From Rhytidiadelphus loreus (Eukaryota > Streptophyta > Bryopsida > Hypnales > Hylocomiaceae), in NCBI GenBank assembly GCA_947034895.1, contig OX344763.1, positions 932,501 to 996,500 on the forward strand: 64,000 nucleotides of DNA, in the 5' to 3' direction. Positions 1-11,732 of the stretch are shown piece after piece. The first letter of the stretch is position 1; each line of letters starts with the position of its first letter. Position numbers and translations under genes: made by a program. The notes under the pieces were generated by a model that saw only the letters and a program-made list of their open reading frames with translations, did no database searches and was not told where the DNA came from.

Positions 1-1547
1 AAAGAATGTGGCCATGACTACTCTAAAATTATGATGATCCCTATTTGAACTAAACAAAGCTTTAGCTCATTGAAGCCATGACTTGATGCAAGAATGAATT
101 TGTCCTATTAAATATTGTAGGCAATTCTAACTCCACCTCTGAACTAGAATGGAGCACACAGGTTCTAATGGCAAATTCAAGCAAGAAATATTAGGGTGAT
201 CAAAATAAGCGCCTTCCAAAAAATGGACACTCAAATGATGTAATTTGTTCCTACAAACTCTTTAAAATCACTAAATATCATTAAAAGATAGTACGTTCAG
301 ATTGTTTGGGTTAACTATTCTAATTTTAGTTTTTTTATGAGTTTTGATCAAATTTTTCTAATTTTATCTCTAGATCTTTTTTTTAGGTTTCTAAAATCGT
401 AAAGTAAGTCAAATTTGGAATTTTCCTTCAAAAGTTATCAAAGGATGAAAATTAAGCCTCAAAAAGTCTCAAGAACTTCATCCGTTGATTTAAAACAACA
501 AATTAAGTCAATTTGGTCCAAATTTATCCCTAACCTTCTAATTAAGTCTATTTTCTAATCCTAAATTGTTGTCTATTTTTAGTTAATTTTAAAGAAGTTC
601 ATCCAAATGGGTTTCAAACTTCATCCACTGTTAATTCACTCAAAATTGAATGATATTTCAGATGGAAAATGATTTTGGATTCCTAATTAGATTCTCTAAA
701 AGACACCTAAACAAAATATTCTTTAGATATTTCCAAAAGATTTGTGATTAACAGGTTTTTTATTCTAATGTAACGACGGATGTTGATCTAAATTATTATT
801 TTTAGGGTTTTAAAAGTTTCTATGGAAAAAACAAGAAATTACCTTTCCAACAAGGTAAAACACTTAAATACTAACTTCCTAACGAAAAAGTTATCAATGG
901 ATGAAGTTTTGTTTAAAGGTTAGCGATTAGCAACTTCATCCATCACTTACTCTTAATCTAAATGAACAAATTATAATTCTTAAATAATCTAAAATTCTAA
1001 ATCCCATGGTTTTTTTAATATTTCCTTGTTTGATTCTTTTGGATGAAACTATCAATTTTTCATCCAAATTTCAAATAAGTTCATTCACAAGTTAAATAGT
1101 GAAATTTTGGTTGTTTTTAAAGCAAAAGCTAAATTATAAGTTCTCAAAGGTTTAATTTCTAATCTTTTAATTATATTCTAAATTTTTTAATTGTTATCTT
1201 ATTGAACAAATTTTTAAATCAAATTTTAAATTTCAAAGCAAATAGGGATAATTTTGATGTACCTCACCAATAAATGAGTTGATCGTGCGATCCTTGAGAA
1301 CTAAGAGATGAATTGTCTCATGATCATCCTGTAGATGGTGTTGGAACCTATTTGGATTTATCCAACTAATAGTTATGTTCGTTCCAAGGAAGGTTCTTAA
1401 ATAGGATTGTTTCTAATTCTATCTATTTAACTGGAATAAACACCAAGAATAGACAATTGTTCCTATATTTATTCTTTAATTACTAAAATAATTATCTCAT
1501 TTTTTCACCTATTTTTTTAATTTATAATAATTATACTTATCTTCCCA
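1..1547. other. AT-rich repeat-like DNA with recurring GGATGAA/TTCATCC words
   Basis: No gene seen. GGATGAAG-like and TTCATCC words recur many times in both orientations, a pattern that reappears at 21800-21990 in the LTR-like region. This may be a diverged part of the same repeat family. Confidence 0.4.
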
Positions 1548-2233
1548 AATTGGATTCAGTATGTCTCCAAAGTTGATCTCCAATCTTTCTCCCAATTTGG
1601 ACTGCTGCCAATAGGACCGCAGCCTCACACTTCTGAGTTGGGCAGGTCACTACTTGTTGTCTCCTTCACAATTTGTTTTTGTACATCACCCAATTACTAC
1701 TTCTTATGTCCTACTTGGATAGACTCACCAACCAAATTAATCTTGTCTCCCACCTCCACAACATTAATATCTTCACTCACCAACTTGGCAGTTCACAGCT
1801 TCACAACTTGGTCTCTCAAAACTTTGACATTTATAGAATTTGCACTATTTTTTTACCCAACTTGGATATCTTCTTATTCTCCATTACTTTTATCCCTCAT
1901 AAACTTCAATCACTCATGAAATACCTCTCATTTTGGACCAATTGCATACTCTTAAAATACCAAATTGGATTCCTTTCAAGACAACATTCAGGCATCAACA
2001 ATTCCGACCCGAATTGGACTAAACATATTCCATACGGCATACAACCAAATCAGAACCTATTGTTGCAACATCGTTCCAACTGCCCGATTAGACTTTAATT
2101 GTAGAATAGAACTTCCCAACTTGGAACTTAACTGCCACCAAACTCCCACTAGGGCTCCAGTTGGATCAAATCCAGCAACTTATCCTACTAGGACTTAACT
2201 GCTATCCCACAACCACCAAATTGGAATCCTTAG
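1548..2233. repeat. Tract of dispersed CCAAATTGG/CCAACTTGG words, left part
   Basis: The near-palindromic word CCAAMTTGG or a one-base variant occurs about a dozen times (for example near 1550, 1592, 1782, 1857, 1961, 2009, 2108, 2216) at irregular spacing. Open frames across it are Pro/Asn/Thr-rich and look like chance. The tract resumes at 4002 after the 2234-3995 element. Confidence 0.5.
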
Positions 2234-2279
2234 AGCGGGTATATACACGGCCTGGGGCCGGATGGAAGGCCGGCCCAAT

Positions 2280-2425
2280 TTGCCTCCAATCTGGCCCCAA
2301 ATCACCATTCCGGCCCTAGATAATGTAAAGGGGTTGAGGCCGAATTCTAGGGCCGAATTCCAATTCATCACTCCGGCCCTAGGTAATGTAAAGTGTTGAG
2401 GCCCAATTCTAAGGCCCAATTCTTG
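2280..2425. repeat. Two-copy direct repeat in the left subterminal block
   Basis: A unit of about 55-65 bp starting CCGGCCCTAG and containing TAATGTAAAG and TTGAGGCC occurs twice, at about 2310 and 2371, with a few substitutions. Confidence 0.65.
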
Positions 2426-3229
2426 ATTAATGTGCTCTTGGATTTTTGGAATGCTTAATTAAAAAAATCTAAGACATGCATCTTTTTATTTTTTATACTT
2501 TAGGAAAAAAAAAATTTATTTTTCTATTTATTCTATTTCAAATATAGGAAAAAAAAATTAGAATTCTTTAGACTTTTCCTTTTTATTCCTACTTTACCTA
2601 TTTCAAAATGGAAGAGAGATTTTTTTTATTTTTTTTAACCTTTTCCATTCTCTTCCTATTTTTTCTATTTGGAAAAAAAGAAAGTTCTTTGGCTTCTTTT
2701 GAACCTTTTTTTTTTTGACACTAAAACTAAAGTTAACATTGAAAAAAGATTTGTAGACCCATAATAGTTGTCATTTATTAAACATACAATTCAAGAAAAC
2801 ATGTAATTTTTTTAAATCTCTTTATCAAATCTATATTCTTAGTTTATTTTAAAGAAAAGCATGAAATTTTTTATTATGAAAACTTGAATGAATTCAATGA
2901 TAAATGTAAATAAGGTTTTAGTAGCATAATTTTTAGTAGCATAAATGTTAAATAAGGTTCTAGTAGCATAATTTTTCCTTACCATATTCTTTTTTCAAGT
3001 ATTTGTCATCAAAATTGATAAAAACACACATTATCTTGTAGATGTCAAAGTTTTTGGCATAACTTCAACAATGACTTTCATTTACAAATTTGTGTCCGTA
3101 TATAAAATTTACTTATTAAGCATGTAATTTATCAAAATTAGTGTCTATAACATAGTATGTAATTTGTGTCTACACCAAAAAAATTAATTATTAATATCTC
3201 ATACTAAAACAATTGGAAAGACATTATTG

Positions 3230-3620
3230 TTACAATTGCAATGGTTAATAATAATAAAATTCATTATTAACAATAAAATTTAGTATTAATGGTCAATTTC
3301 GTTAAAATGGCAGTATTCCATTAAAATGGCACAAAATGAAACCACTAAAAGAATGAAAACAATGGAAAGATTGTCTGAGGGGAGTGGAAATGTGTGAACT
3401 AGGAGTGATTTGAATGTGCTAGGCATAAAATTGGCACATGTATAACCCTATCGTGGCACACTTATTCTCTATTTGTAGAAGATATTCCATTAAAATGGCA
3501 TGTGGAATACTGCCATTTTAACGAAATTGACCATATTAACAATAAAATTCAGTATTAACAATAAAATTCAGTATCAACAATAAATTCAGTATTAACAATA
3601 AAATTCAGTATTAACAACTT
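3230..3620. repeat. 19-bp AT-rich satellite (AACAATAAAATTCAGTATT)
   Basis: About two degenerate units precede and four units follow the small inverted-repeat element at 3291-3532. Two of the later units are essentially identical. Confidence 0.7.
3291..3532. mobile_element. 242-bp MITE inside the 19-bp satellite
   Basis: The 30-bp ends 3291-3320 and 3503-3532 are perfect inverted copies (GGTCAATTTCGTTAAAATGG and so on). It interrupts the 19-bp satellite. The flanks share ATTAA-like bases, but the satellite makes the target duplication ambiguous. Confidence 0.75.
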
Positions 3621-4001
3621 GTAACACAGATCTGTATCACAACATGACTCAACCAGATGGGATTGAGCTCACAGTTAATAAAAAATGTAATAAAAAAGAA
3701 AAGAAAAGCCCTTGCATGGTAGACGGTGGAGATTTGTCCGATCCAACGGAGGAGCCCAATCCGGCCCTAGATGGGAAATCGGGCCACCAGAAACCTCGGC
3801 CCGATTGCTCCCTTGGGGCCGGATGGTTTGGCGCCAAAACTATGCCACCTAAGCTAACATGTAGGATGAGTGGTGGTTCCATCCGACCCCAAGTATAAAG
3901 CTCTTGGGCCGGATTTGAAGAAATAAAGCACTCCTATTGGTTTAAACTTGGAGAGTTCCGGCCGGCCCTCAATCTGGCCCCATGTATATACCGGCCCTTA
4001 G

Positions 4002-4330
4002 TATCAAACCAACCATTGCTGATTGGAAAATTCCACACCACATCAGCATCCATCACATCCAATTAGGAACTGCATCTCATTCCCATGCAACCACAATTCC
4101 AACTTGGTAGCAAGCCAACTAGCCACAAAATCACTCCAAATACCAAATTTGCTTAGAGACTCAAAAATCACTTTAAAACCATACTCCAAATTAGGTAAAA
4201 ATATATTCAAAACCACCAAATTGGTAAACAAGCATAACAAAAACATGCCAAACACATCCATAAAGCCTCAAAAATACACACAAAAATTAAAAAGTTATGA
4301 CCAATTAGGTTATCTACACATCCGCTCTTT
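4002..4330. repeat. Tract of CCAAATTGG-like words, right part
   Basis: The words CCAATTAGG, CCAACTTGG, CCAAATTAGG and CCAAATTGG continue at similar density, as expected if one tract was split by an insertion. Confidence 0.5.
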
Positions 4331-4974
4331 CTTCGTCCATTTTGCTAATCCATCATAATTTGAAATTAATCCTTCGTTTTTGTTATAACTTTGTTTAATT
4401 TCAATTTTTCTACTCATTTTTGTGGGATTTTATTTATTTTTGGTTGTATTTTGGACAATTCCAAATTTCTTAGGAATTAATTTAATACCCAAATCAATAA
4501 AATCCACTAAATCAAATCAAATCTATTAGAAACTTCCAATTGTTAATTATTTTGTAATTTTTGTAATTTTTTAGGAAGTATTAGTTGGCTTTTTTTATCT
4601 TCTTGGCTTAATAGGTTTAATAAAACAAATCTCTAACAACATTTAACCAACTAAATTCTAAGAAAATCCTAATTAATAACTATCAAACAACCAAGTACTA
4701 AATAGTATAAGGAATTAAAGTAATAAACTATTGTAAAAGGAATAATAAAAGGAATAAAGTACCAACCCACGTATCTAGTGTGAATAATTAGATTCTTACT
4801 TTAATAGTTTTCAATGAATTGATGTTGAATTTCCAACTCCAAAACTTCTCTTAGTCTCCTCCCCCTTCAAGGCTAATGCCACCACCAAGTTTTTCACAAC
4901 ATTAGCTCTCTCAACACGTCAATAATGACAATGAATGCATGAATTATGGCTTAAATACATTTGGTCGTGAGTCA
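4331..4974. other. AT-rich gene-free interval
   Basis: No coding, RNA or repeat signal that I can support. Confidence 0.4.
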
Positions 4975-5151
4975 AAAGGTCAAAGCTTCACTGTGCGGGA
5001 GCAACCCAAGGTTTTAACGGTTTCCAAAAACAATTTTTGACTTTTATAAGTCAAATCTTCGCCATGCAGGAGCAACCTTAGGTTTTATTGGTTTCCAAAA
5101 ATAATTTTTTACTTTTATAAATCAAAGCTTTGTCGTGCAGGGGTGACCTCA
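4975..5151. repeat. Tandem repeat, about 70-bp unit, 2.5 copies
   Basis: Units start at about 4975, 5051 and 5119 and share GCAGGAGCAACC, AGGTTTTA and GGTTTCCAAAAA words. The last unit is truncated. Confidence 0.75.
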
Positions 5152-5199
5152 AGCATACATGGTGTCAATGGACAAATGATGGTATTTTGAAAGCTTAAT

Positions 5200-5330
5200 C
5201 TTTAAAGAAGTTACACATTACAGTGTTTAACCGAACATTAAAGACTAATTCCTTCAAATTTCAATAAAGGTCACAATTTAATTGTTAAAAGAGGTACACA
5301 TGACAGTATTTAACCAAACATTAACAATTA
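5200..5330. repeat. Short two-copy direct repeat
   Basis: The word pair TACACATnACAGT and GTTTAACCnAACATTAA appears at about 5212 and 5292, spaced about 80 bp apart. Confidence 0.6.
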
Positions 5331-5339
5331 AAAGCCCTA

Positions 5340-7235
5340 ATTTCTATTATACAACGAATTTTGGGCTAAATTTGGTATAATAACTTTTGACAAAGTCAAG
5401 CTTTGTTGCCTTAAGCTTATTAGTACTAAAATTGCTACAAATGTCACAATAAGTTAGTTTTCAAGAAATCTTAAAGCAAATTAGATTTTGAAGGTTTAAT
5501 CCTTCCAAAACTCTTAGAACATAAAATGATATTGAGGCTTAGCTTCTAAAACTCAAACAAAACCAAATATAAATCACTTTGAAAGGACCCTCCGTCCTTC
5601 AAAGTGACAAAGAAAAAGATAGAATGAAATTGGGCCGAATACCGACCTCAATTAGTGCTCTGACCACGCTGGTAATACAAAAATAAAATAAAATAAATAC
5701 TCCAATTCCATTAGTGGCACAACAAAGCATAGGGGTGACAGAGAGTGAGAGAAACAAGAGAAAATGAGGGTATTGACAACCTTGAGGAAGGGCCTTTATA
5801 CTCACTCCAAAACCCCCTACGGTAAGTTGTCGGTGAAAATACATTTTACTTTTACTTTAAATATTTTCCTAAACTATCCTAATGTAATTGCAAAATATTC
5901 TTTGTTTAATGGCAAAAATCTCTAAAATCCTCTCCATTTAGCTAATAGATATTGGAAAAATCAAATCCAAGATTTTATTCCAAAGATATTTCGCAAATTA
6001 ATCTTAAGTTAATTTTAAATTATCTTTCTTTAGTTCAAAGTTGGCTTCTTATGCAAGCAAAGAGATCTTGAGCAAATCCAATCTTCGATTTTCCAAAAGA
6101 TATTTGTAAAATCACCTTAAATTAATCACAAATTACTATAAAAAAGTCAAACTAAGAACTGACCCTCTCTATCTTTTAGGGAACAACTCAAAATCAAAAA
6201 TCAATTGTGCCATTGTGTTCAGAAGACCCCTATTAGCACAAGGGACTCTATTCCCCTATTTCATTGACCGTTTTTAAGCGCAATTTTAAGTTACAGTAAC
6301 TCCTAATGAAAGTCAAAACTGTAACTTTTGGAGTTTGCACTTTCTAATGAAATTGTCTGGCTAGGGTGGTTAAGAATGTTTATAGGAGCAAGGATTGACC
6401 CTTGATTCACTCCATTTGGACATCGTTAGTTCCTGGTACGTTGGTCAACCCACAGCTAAGTTGTAAATTCTTGTGAAGTTCAATGTTGGTTTTAATTCTA
6501 GTTCTTGGGAATGTCGGAATGTTTTCAAACTTGACAAGGCTCTTTATTAGCATACAAAAAACTATCCTAATTTTTTGTAAGATTTTATTGCAATTTTTGT
6601 AATTTCTAAGAAAATTTACTAATGCATTTTTAAGTGGTTGACTTTCCATAGAGTCAACATGAAATTTTCCAGTATTATAAAACTTTTAGGAGAACATTTA
6701 AGACACTCCTAGAATCTAAGTGCAAGCTCCACGCTCACTTTGCACTAGTCTAAATATAATAGATTTGAATAATTTCCACCCAAGGGAAAACTCATTTTTG
6801 ATATTGGGGGAATCTTGGATGACTGGATTTCAATTTAACCTCTTAACATGCTTTAATCTAAAAAAGCACCCCTTTGTATGTTCCAATCACCTTTTCACCC
6901 ATCTTAATCTGAAGACGGCTTGTATTCTCAAAGCTTGGGGGGTCACTTAGAATGTCCAATAGAAACCACGTGTGAACAAAACTTTAAACCCCCTATATAC
7001 TTTTTAAATTTTAAATTAAATTTAAAAAAAAAATATATGAATAGATTTTCTTACTTTGAAAGTTTATATTTTGAATTATTGATATTTTTATTTGTTAATA
7101 ATAATTAGTTACAAATTTTTGAAATAAAAAGATACACTATAGAACTGAAAAATAACTTTCACAGTTCACACCCCTATTATATAAGAAAAAATTGTCTAAA
7201 AAATAAACAAAAAAATTCTAAAAATAACTCTCTAT
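5340..7235. other. Gene-free interval
   Basis: AT-rich sequence with small chance open frames on both strands. None has a recognisable motif or plausible splice context. Confidence 0.4.
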
Positions 7236-7545
7236 TGAACCATCAGACTAGCTTTTTAGTAAAACCTAAACAAAATGGGCCTACATTGCGTGGTGCCATC
7301 AAACTAGCTTTCTTTGAAACGGAAGTGAAATGGGGCCTACATTGTGTGGTGCCATCAGATTAGCTTTTCTTGAAACCTAAGCGAAATGGGGTCTACATTG
7401 TGTAGTGCCTTCAAACTAGCTTTCTAAGAAACGGAAGCGAAATGGGGCCTACATTGCATGGTACCATCAGACTAGCTTTTAGTAAAACCTAAGCAAAATG
7501 GAGCCTATAATTATTGTGTAGTGCCATCAAACGAGCTTTCTATTA
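7236..7545. repeat. 56-bp tandem array with alternating unit types
   Basis: The word CTAGCTT or a variant recurs at 7248, 7304, 7360, 7416, 7472 and 7532, so the unit is 56 bp (last step 60). Units alternate between an AAACCTAA type and a GAAACGGAA type, giving a 112-bp higher-order period. GGGGCCTACATTGTGTGGTG is typical of the unit. Confidence 0.85.
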
Positions 7546-7627
7546 AAAAAGGAAAGACCCTTTACATTGCATACTATGTATGTATTTATCACCTGAGGTT
7601 TAGACTTAGTCATAAAAGTGTCTATGA

Positions 7628-7900
7628 CACTAGAAGAAACCCGCGTTTTTTGTGATGGCAACAAAAAACACGACATGTATTTGCGGATAGGATGGCATTA
7701 CAAAGTTTGAACCAATGGGTGGCAAATTCCAATGGACATTGCAAAAAACGTGTACATGTCCATGAAAAAACATGGGCATTATACAAAAAATAAGTATGTT
7801 TTGCAAGACATCCAAAAAGAAGTTGTCATATTTTTTGTGACATCTAAAACAATATGACAATGCCATGTTGGCAAAGTCAAACAATTTCACTACAAGTAAA
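7628..7900. other. Possible CACTA transposon terminus
   Basis: CACTAGAAGAAACCCGCG at 7628 matches the usual look of CACTA-superfamily ends, and CACTACAAGTAAATTTCC follows at 7889. I could not find matching inverted ends, so these are at best solo or truncated termini. Confidence 0.35.
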
Positions 7901-8150
7901 TTTCCAGGAGTTATTGGACATCCATGTAAAATGTTAATCCGATCTGAAAATCATAGGAGAAGGGTAGCTACTTGGGAGTCTTCCAAAAAACCCTTCCATG
8001 AATGCATCATAAAGCTATTATTCACTATTTTTTAGTTAGGATTTCATGAAGCACAAAATCTGTTGGCATCTCTTCTATAAGCATGTGTGTACATAAACAT
8101 AATTATTGGAAATATGCCTAAATCTTTTAGAATTTCATATGCCAAGTACG

Positions 8151-8160
8151 ATGTACTACG
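8151..8160. repeat. Target-site duplication, left copy
   Basis: ATGTACTACG lies directly before the left terminal repeat and is identical to the copy at 20361-20370. The bases outside the two copies differ, so the duplication is exactly 10 bp. Confidence 0.85.
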
Positions 8161-8233
8161 GGAGATTGTTATTTTGCGTGCGTGAAGCAGTGAGCGGTGA
8201 ACGTAGGGTCGTGAGCGTAGAGCGCAAAAAGTT
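8161..8233 (+). repeat. MULE left terminal inverted repeat
   Basis: 73 bp, matching the reverse complement of 20281-20360 at nearly every position once a 7-bp gap is allowed. It is GC-richer than its surroundings and contains the words GCAGTGAGCGGTGA and GAGCGTAGAGCGC. Confidence 0.9.
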
Positions 8234-8884
8234 GTACTTTTTTCTGCTAAAAGTTAAAGTTAAATAGAGACAAAAGATAAAAATAAAAATAAAAATAAAA
8301 ATAAATGTGAAAATAAGAATAATAGTGTAGTGTTAGGGCCCTATAATCGTGGAAATTGCTGTGATAATGGAAACTATAGTAACCTAGTGATGTAGCAGGA
8401 GGTGTTTAAATTATAAATAGAGTAGTCATCAATTTGGGTAGATTATTATGTACCCTATGGCCATGGGTCGTAAAGGCTTATTAAAGCAGAAATTTTTACG
8501 TATGGATAAGATCACAATATGAGTATAGGTCATTTTATCATCATTCTTGTAAAAGTGAAAATATTATGTCCCTCAACTATCCGAGTAGTAAAGTGCTACT
8601 GTGAAATAGAATTTCAGGGTAGGGTGTATGTGTTCATGAATGCGCACTTAGTTGAGTCGCTTCTAACTATATGGTATTTCAACTTCCAATTTTTTAAATA
8701 TGTTTAAGTATTGTAACTTGTAAAGATTATCTTCTGTGAAATTTGAATTATTAACATTTTGGGAATCCCCATCTTCATATCCATGTGGGGAGTATGGGTG
8801 CATGAGGGAATATGCACGAATGTGATGATAGTGACCAAAGACTAAAGGACCCATGTAAAATAATGAGATCAAAATAAACAAAGC
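8234..8884. other. Subterminal MULE sequence with an AAAAAT microsatellite
   Basis: Non-coding as far as I can see. It contains a short (AAAAAT)n run at about 8275-8305 and AT-rich unique sequence. Confidence 0.5.
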
Positions 8885-9779
8885 TAAGGTTAACCCCTAA
8901 AGGCCCGTTTGTCCCGTTAGGGGACAATTTGGGTCCGGGTAGGTTCCTATGACCTCAATTTGTAGAGAATTTTTTTGGGATTTTTTGAGGTTGTGTGGTT
9001 CTGTGAGAGATTTGTGGATATATAATTTTTATTTCAATTGGTGCCCGGGAGAAAAAGTTATGCCAAAAATAGAGTTCGGTAGGCAGCATAAAAAAGTCAC
9101 AAAAAGTCAAAATAAATTTCTTAAATATTTTTTCCCAAATCTATGTCTTTTTGTCTATATTTGAAGCTTTGATTCATTCTATTTGGACTAATAATGAAAA
9201 AGTTATGGACAATCTCAATTTTTTGGGCAATCTAAGCATCTTCTTGAAAAAATAACTTTTAGGATTCATTTTTGAATGCAAATTTTAAAATTTTCAGAAA
9301 AAAATAGTTAGACAAGGTTGAATTTGCTTTCTAGAACAATCTCACTGTTGGAATTATGGTATTTCAATTTTGTCTTAGAGCTATTATCGATTTAGTTATT
9401 CCTTCAATCTTGTACCTACTTCTACTTAATAATTTTTTAATGAGTAAAAATTTAGTGTTTTTTTCTTGAATTTTTTTTCCTAGATTCCCAACTGAAGTAT
9501 TCAACATATAAACTTAGAAAATCAAAATCAACAATACAAAAAATTTAAGTTAAATAGGTTCAAAGCCCAAAAATCTAGTCAAGTAAGGTGTGAAGAAAAC
9601 AAGTTTTCTTCACTTTCAATGCAAATATCTTGCAATCTATTTGATCAAAGTTTCTGAAATTTCTTGTGTACATTCTCATACTAGTTTAGTATAAGATCCT
9701 ACGGTTATATATGCAAAAAACAACAATTTTTATAGTTTTTTGCTCTTTGCAATAGAAGTGGCAGTTTTGAGTGTGTTTT

Positions 9780-10740
9780 TATGGAGAAAAGGCCTCGGGG
9801 CTTAACCCCGCAAGGCCCAGGGCCTTTTTGGGTTTAAAAACATCATTGCTTTTGAAGTGATACAGTTCAAAATGTTAGTAAGGTATAAAAATCTCAATCG
9901 TACAATCTTGTAGTGTACATGTTGTAGATGGCGTAAATCAAATTTGAAGTCATTTGACTGTGTAGATTGCAAGATTATAATGTTTTAGTGTAAAAAAAAG
10001 ATGCTGAAATTTTCCTAGAAACACATTTGGAGGTAAAATTTGATTTCTAGACCTCCTCAAATGAAATTTTTTTTAACTACAAAGTGATTCAAAATCAACA
10101 TTCAAACACATTGGTGAAAAAAAAGCATCATTGAATTGACTCATTGTGTCTGCAAAATGGCTTTCAAATGTCAAAAAAATAGCAAGAAAAGTTGCAGGAA
10201 AACACATCTAAAGCTGAACCTCCTTCTACTGAAATGCTTCTCAGTCACTCATAACTTTATGGATTAAAATAAAATTTTAGCTACACAAACTAGACTAGTA
10301 TGCACAACTTTTCCAAAAACTTTTATTGCAAACGAACACTATATGAAGAAGAAACAAGCTGCGGAAGTTTGTTGTAGTCCAAAAATGTCGGGATTTTGAA
10401 CTTCGAATTGCTCCCAAACCTTCAAAACAACTTGGATTGACATGAAATTTTTTCCACAATAACTAGATTTAAAGAAGAATATAACTCAACAAAAAAATTT
10501 GAAAACAAACATTGGATGAATGAGATACAAGTCCCCGAAGTTGCAGCCATCATTAGCAGTTTGGTGAACTCAACTTGAACGTCTGAATTTCGATTGGCTT
10601 ACAAAAAATCAGTACATCTTGGATTGATCTGAAAATTTTACCACACAAACTAGAAAAGAGAAGGCAAATTTTTCAACAGTTTTCATTGAATTTGGACATT
10701 GGATGCAAAAGTTACAGCACCTTGAATTGGACTTGAAACT
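9780..10740 (+). repeat. Dispersed 0.9-kb repeat, copy 1 (inside the MULE)
   Basis: Shares long interrupted identity with the reverse complement of 34990-35900, including words such as AAAACATCATTGCTTTT, GATGAAATTTTCCTAG-like and CAAAATGGCTTT. It lies within a block (about 8885-10800) whose ends both carry TTAACCCC-type words in opposite orientation and GGCCTTTT-type words. This suggests a separate transposon nested in the MULE. No coding capacity was recognised. Confidence 0.7.
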
Positions 10741-11370
10741 CGGAGAGGCCTTTTTTAGGCCCCTTGGGCGTTGAGGGGTGAAGGGGTTAATACAAAGAAT
10801 AGAATGAAAGAGTGGAAGGAAGAAGAAAGCCATTGAAAATTATCATTAGATTCACTGATGTAATTATCCAAAATTCACAAACATATAAGAAATCTCAAAA
10901 TTCATATCCTCCAATCACTAGAACTCTTAGACGATGATGAGAGATAATGCATCTCAACAACAACCTCGTCGTCAATGAATCTACGAACTTGGGGATCAAT
11001 TTGCCGAAGTGGTATGCTGAACTTGGGGAGGACACAGCTGCTTGAAGATCTGCAACTTCAGCGTCCCATGGAATCATCATATAGTCTTTCACCGGTGAGA
11101 CAATCATTGTCCTCAGTCTGAAAAATCAGAAATACAATTAGTATGATTATGTAAGTATTGACAAGCAAAGTTCAATTGGCAAAATGAAAGAAATCCAAAG
11201 TTAACTCACTTACTCAATCGTTTCTTCTTCTTCACAAAGCGGTTTGGAGGGTCAATGTCAATTGCAGGCAACACAGACGTAGATGTAGCCAAAATCGGCC
11301 GAGGAGACAGAGTCAGATACGGCTTCAACTTCACATCAAAGACTTTGGTGTCTTCCTCGAGGGCAACAAT

Positions 11371-11516
11371 GTGGCGCCCAATTGCCTTGCATGCTTGCAC
11401 AGAATTACCTGAATTCAACAAGAAATTGAATAAGTTAAAAGTCCCATTTCGACAAAAGTGAAATTATCGAATGTGGTGGCCAATTGCCTTATATGCTTGC
11501 AAAGTATTACCTGAAT
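11371..11516. repeat. Partial tandem duplication of the methyltransferase-like exon edge
   Basis: The segment at about 11371-11440 (CCAATTGCCTTGCATGCTTG followed by the CCTGAATTCAACA acceptor region) recurs at 11472-11516. The second copy is diverged and continues on the far side of the hAT-like MITE at 11741. The MITE therefore landed in the duplicate after it formed. Confidence 0.65.
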
Positions 11517-11732
11517 CAGGGTTTTTATATCGAACAGAATCTTATTGTTCACGGACGAATCGAACGAATCTGCATTGACTAGCTGCAAACTTTGGAGGCC
11601 AAAGAGTTTTGGAGAAATTGTCCAAATTGGGCATGTGAGATGTTTTTCGGCATCTATAGTTTGCAGCCAGTCAATGCAGATTCGTCCAATTTGTCCGTGA
11701 ACAGTAAGATTCTATCCGATATGAAAACCTTG
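11517..11732. mobile_element. hAT-like MITE, 216 bp
   Basis: Arms of about 74 bp (11517-11591 and 11658-11732) are inverted copies; the ends read CAGGGTTTT and, inverted, CAAGGTTTT. The element is flanked by a perfect 8-bp duplication ACCTGAAT (11509-11516 and 11733-11740), as expected for the hAT superfamily. It sits inside the gap of the methyltransferase-like gene. Confidence 0.85.

Larger units (their letters stand above)
2234..3995. mobile_element. GGCC-rich inverted-repeat DNA element, about 1.76 kb
   Basis: The left end (GCGGGTATATACACGG) and the inverted right end (GCCGGTATATACATGG) match over about 40 bp, both followed by GGGGCC and GGCCGGCC words. CCTTAG flanks both sides (2228-2233 and 3996-4001), a likely target duplication. 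GC-rich subterminal blocks enclose an AT-rich core without a recognisable transposase, so it would be non-autonomous. The superfamily is unclear. Confidence 0.6.

Noticed and set aside
1673..2198. Open frames of 141 and 77 codons
   Set aside because: Low-complexity composition driven by CCAAATTGG words, no motif and no splice context.
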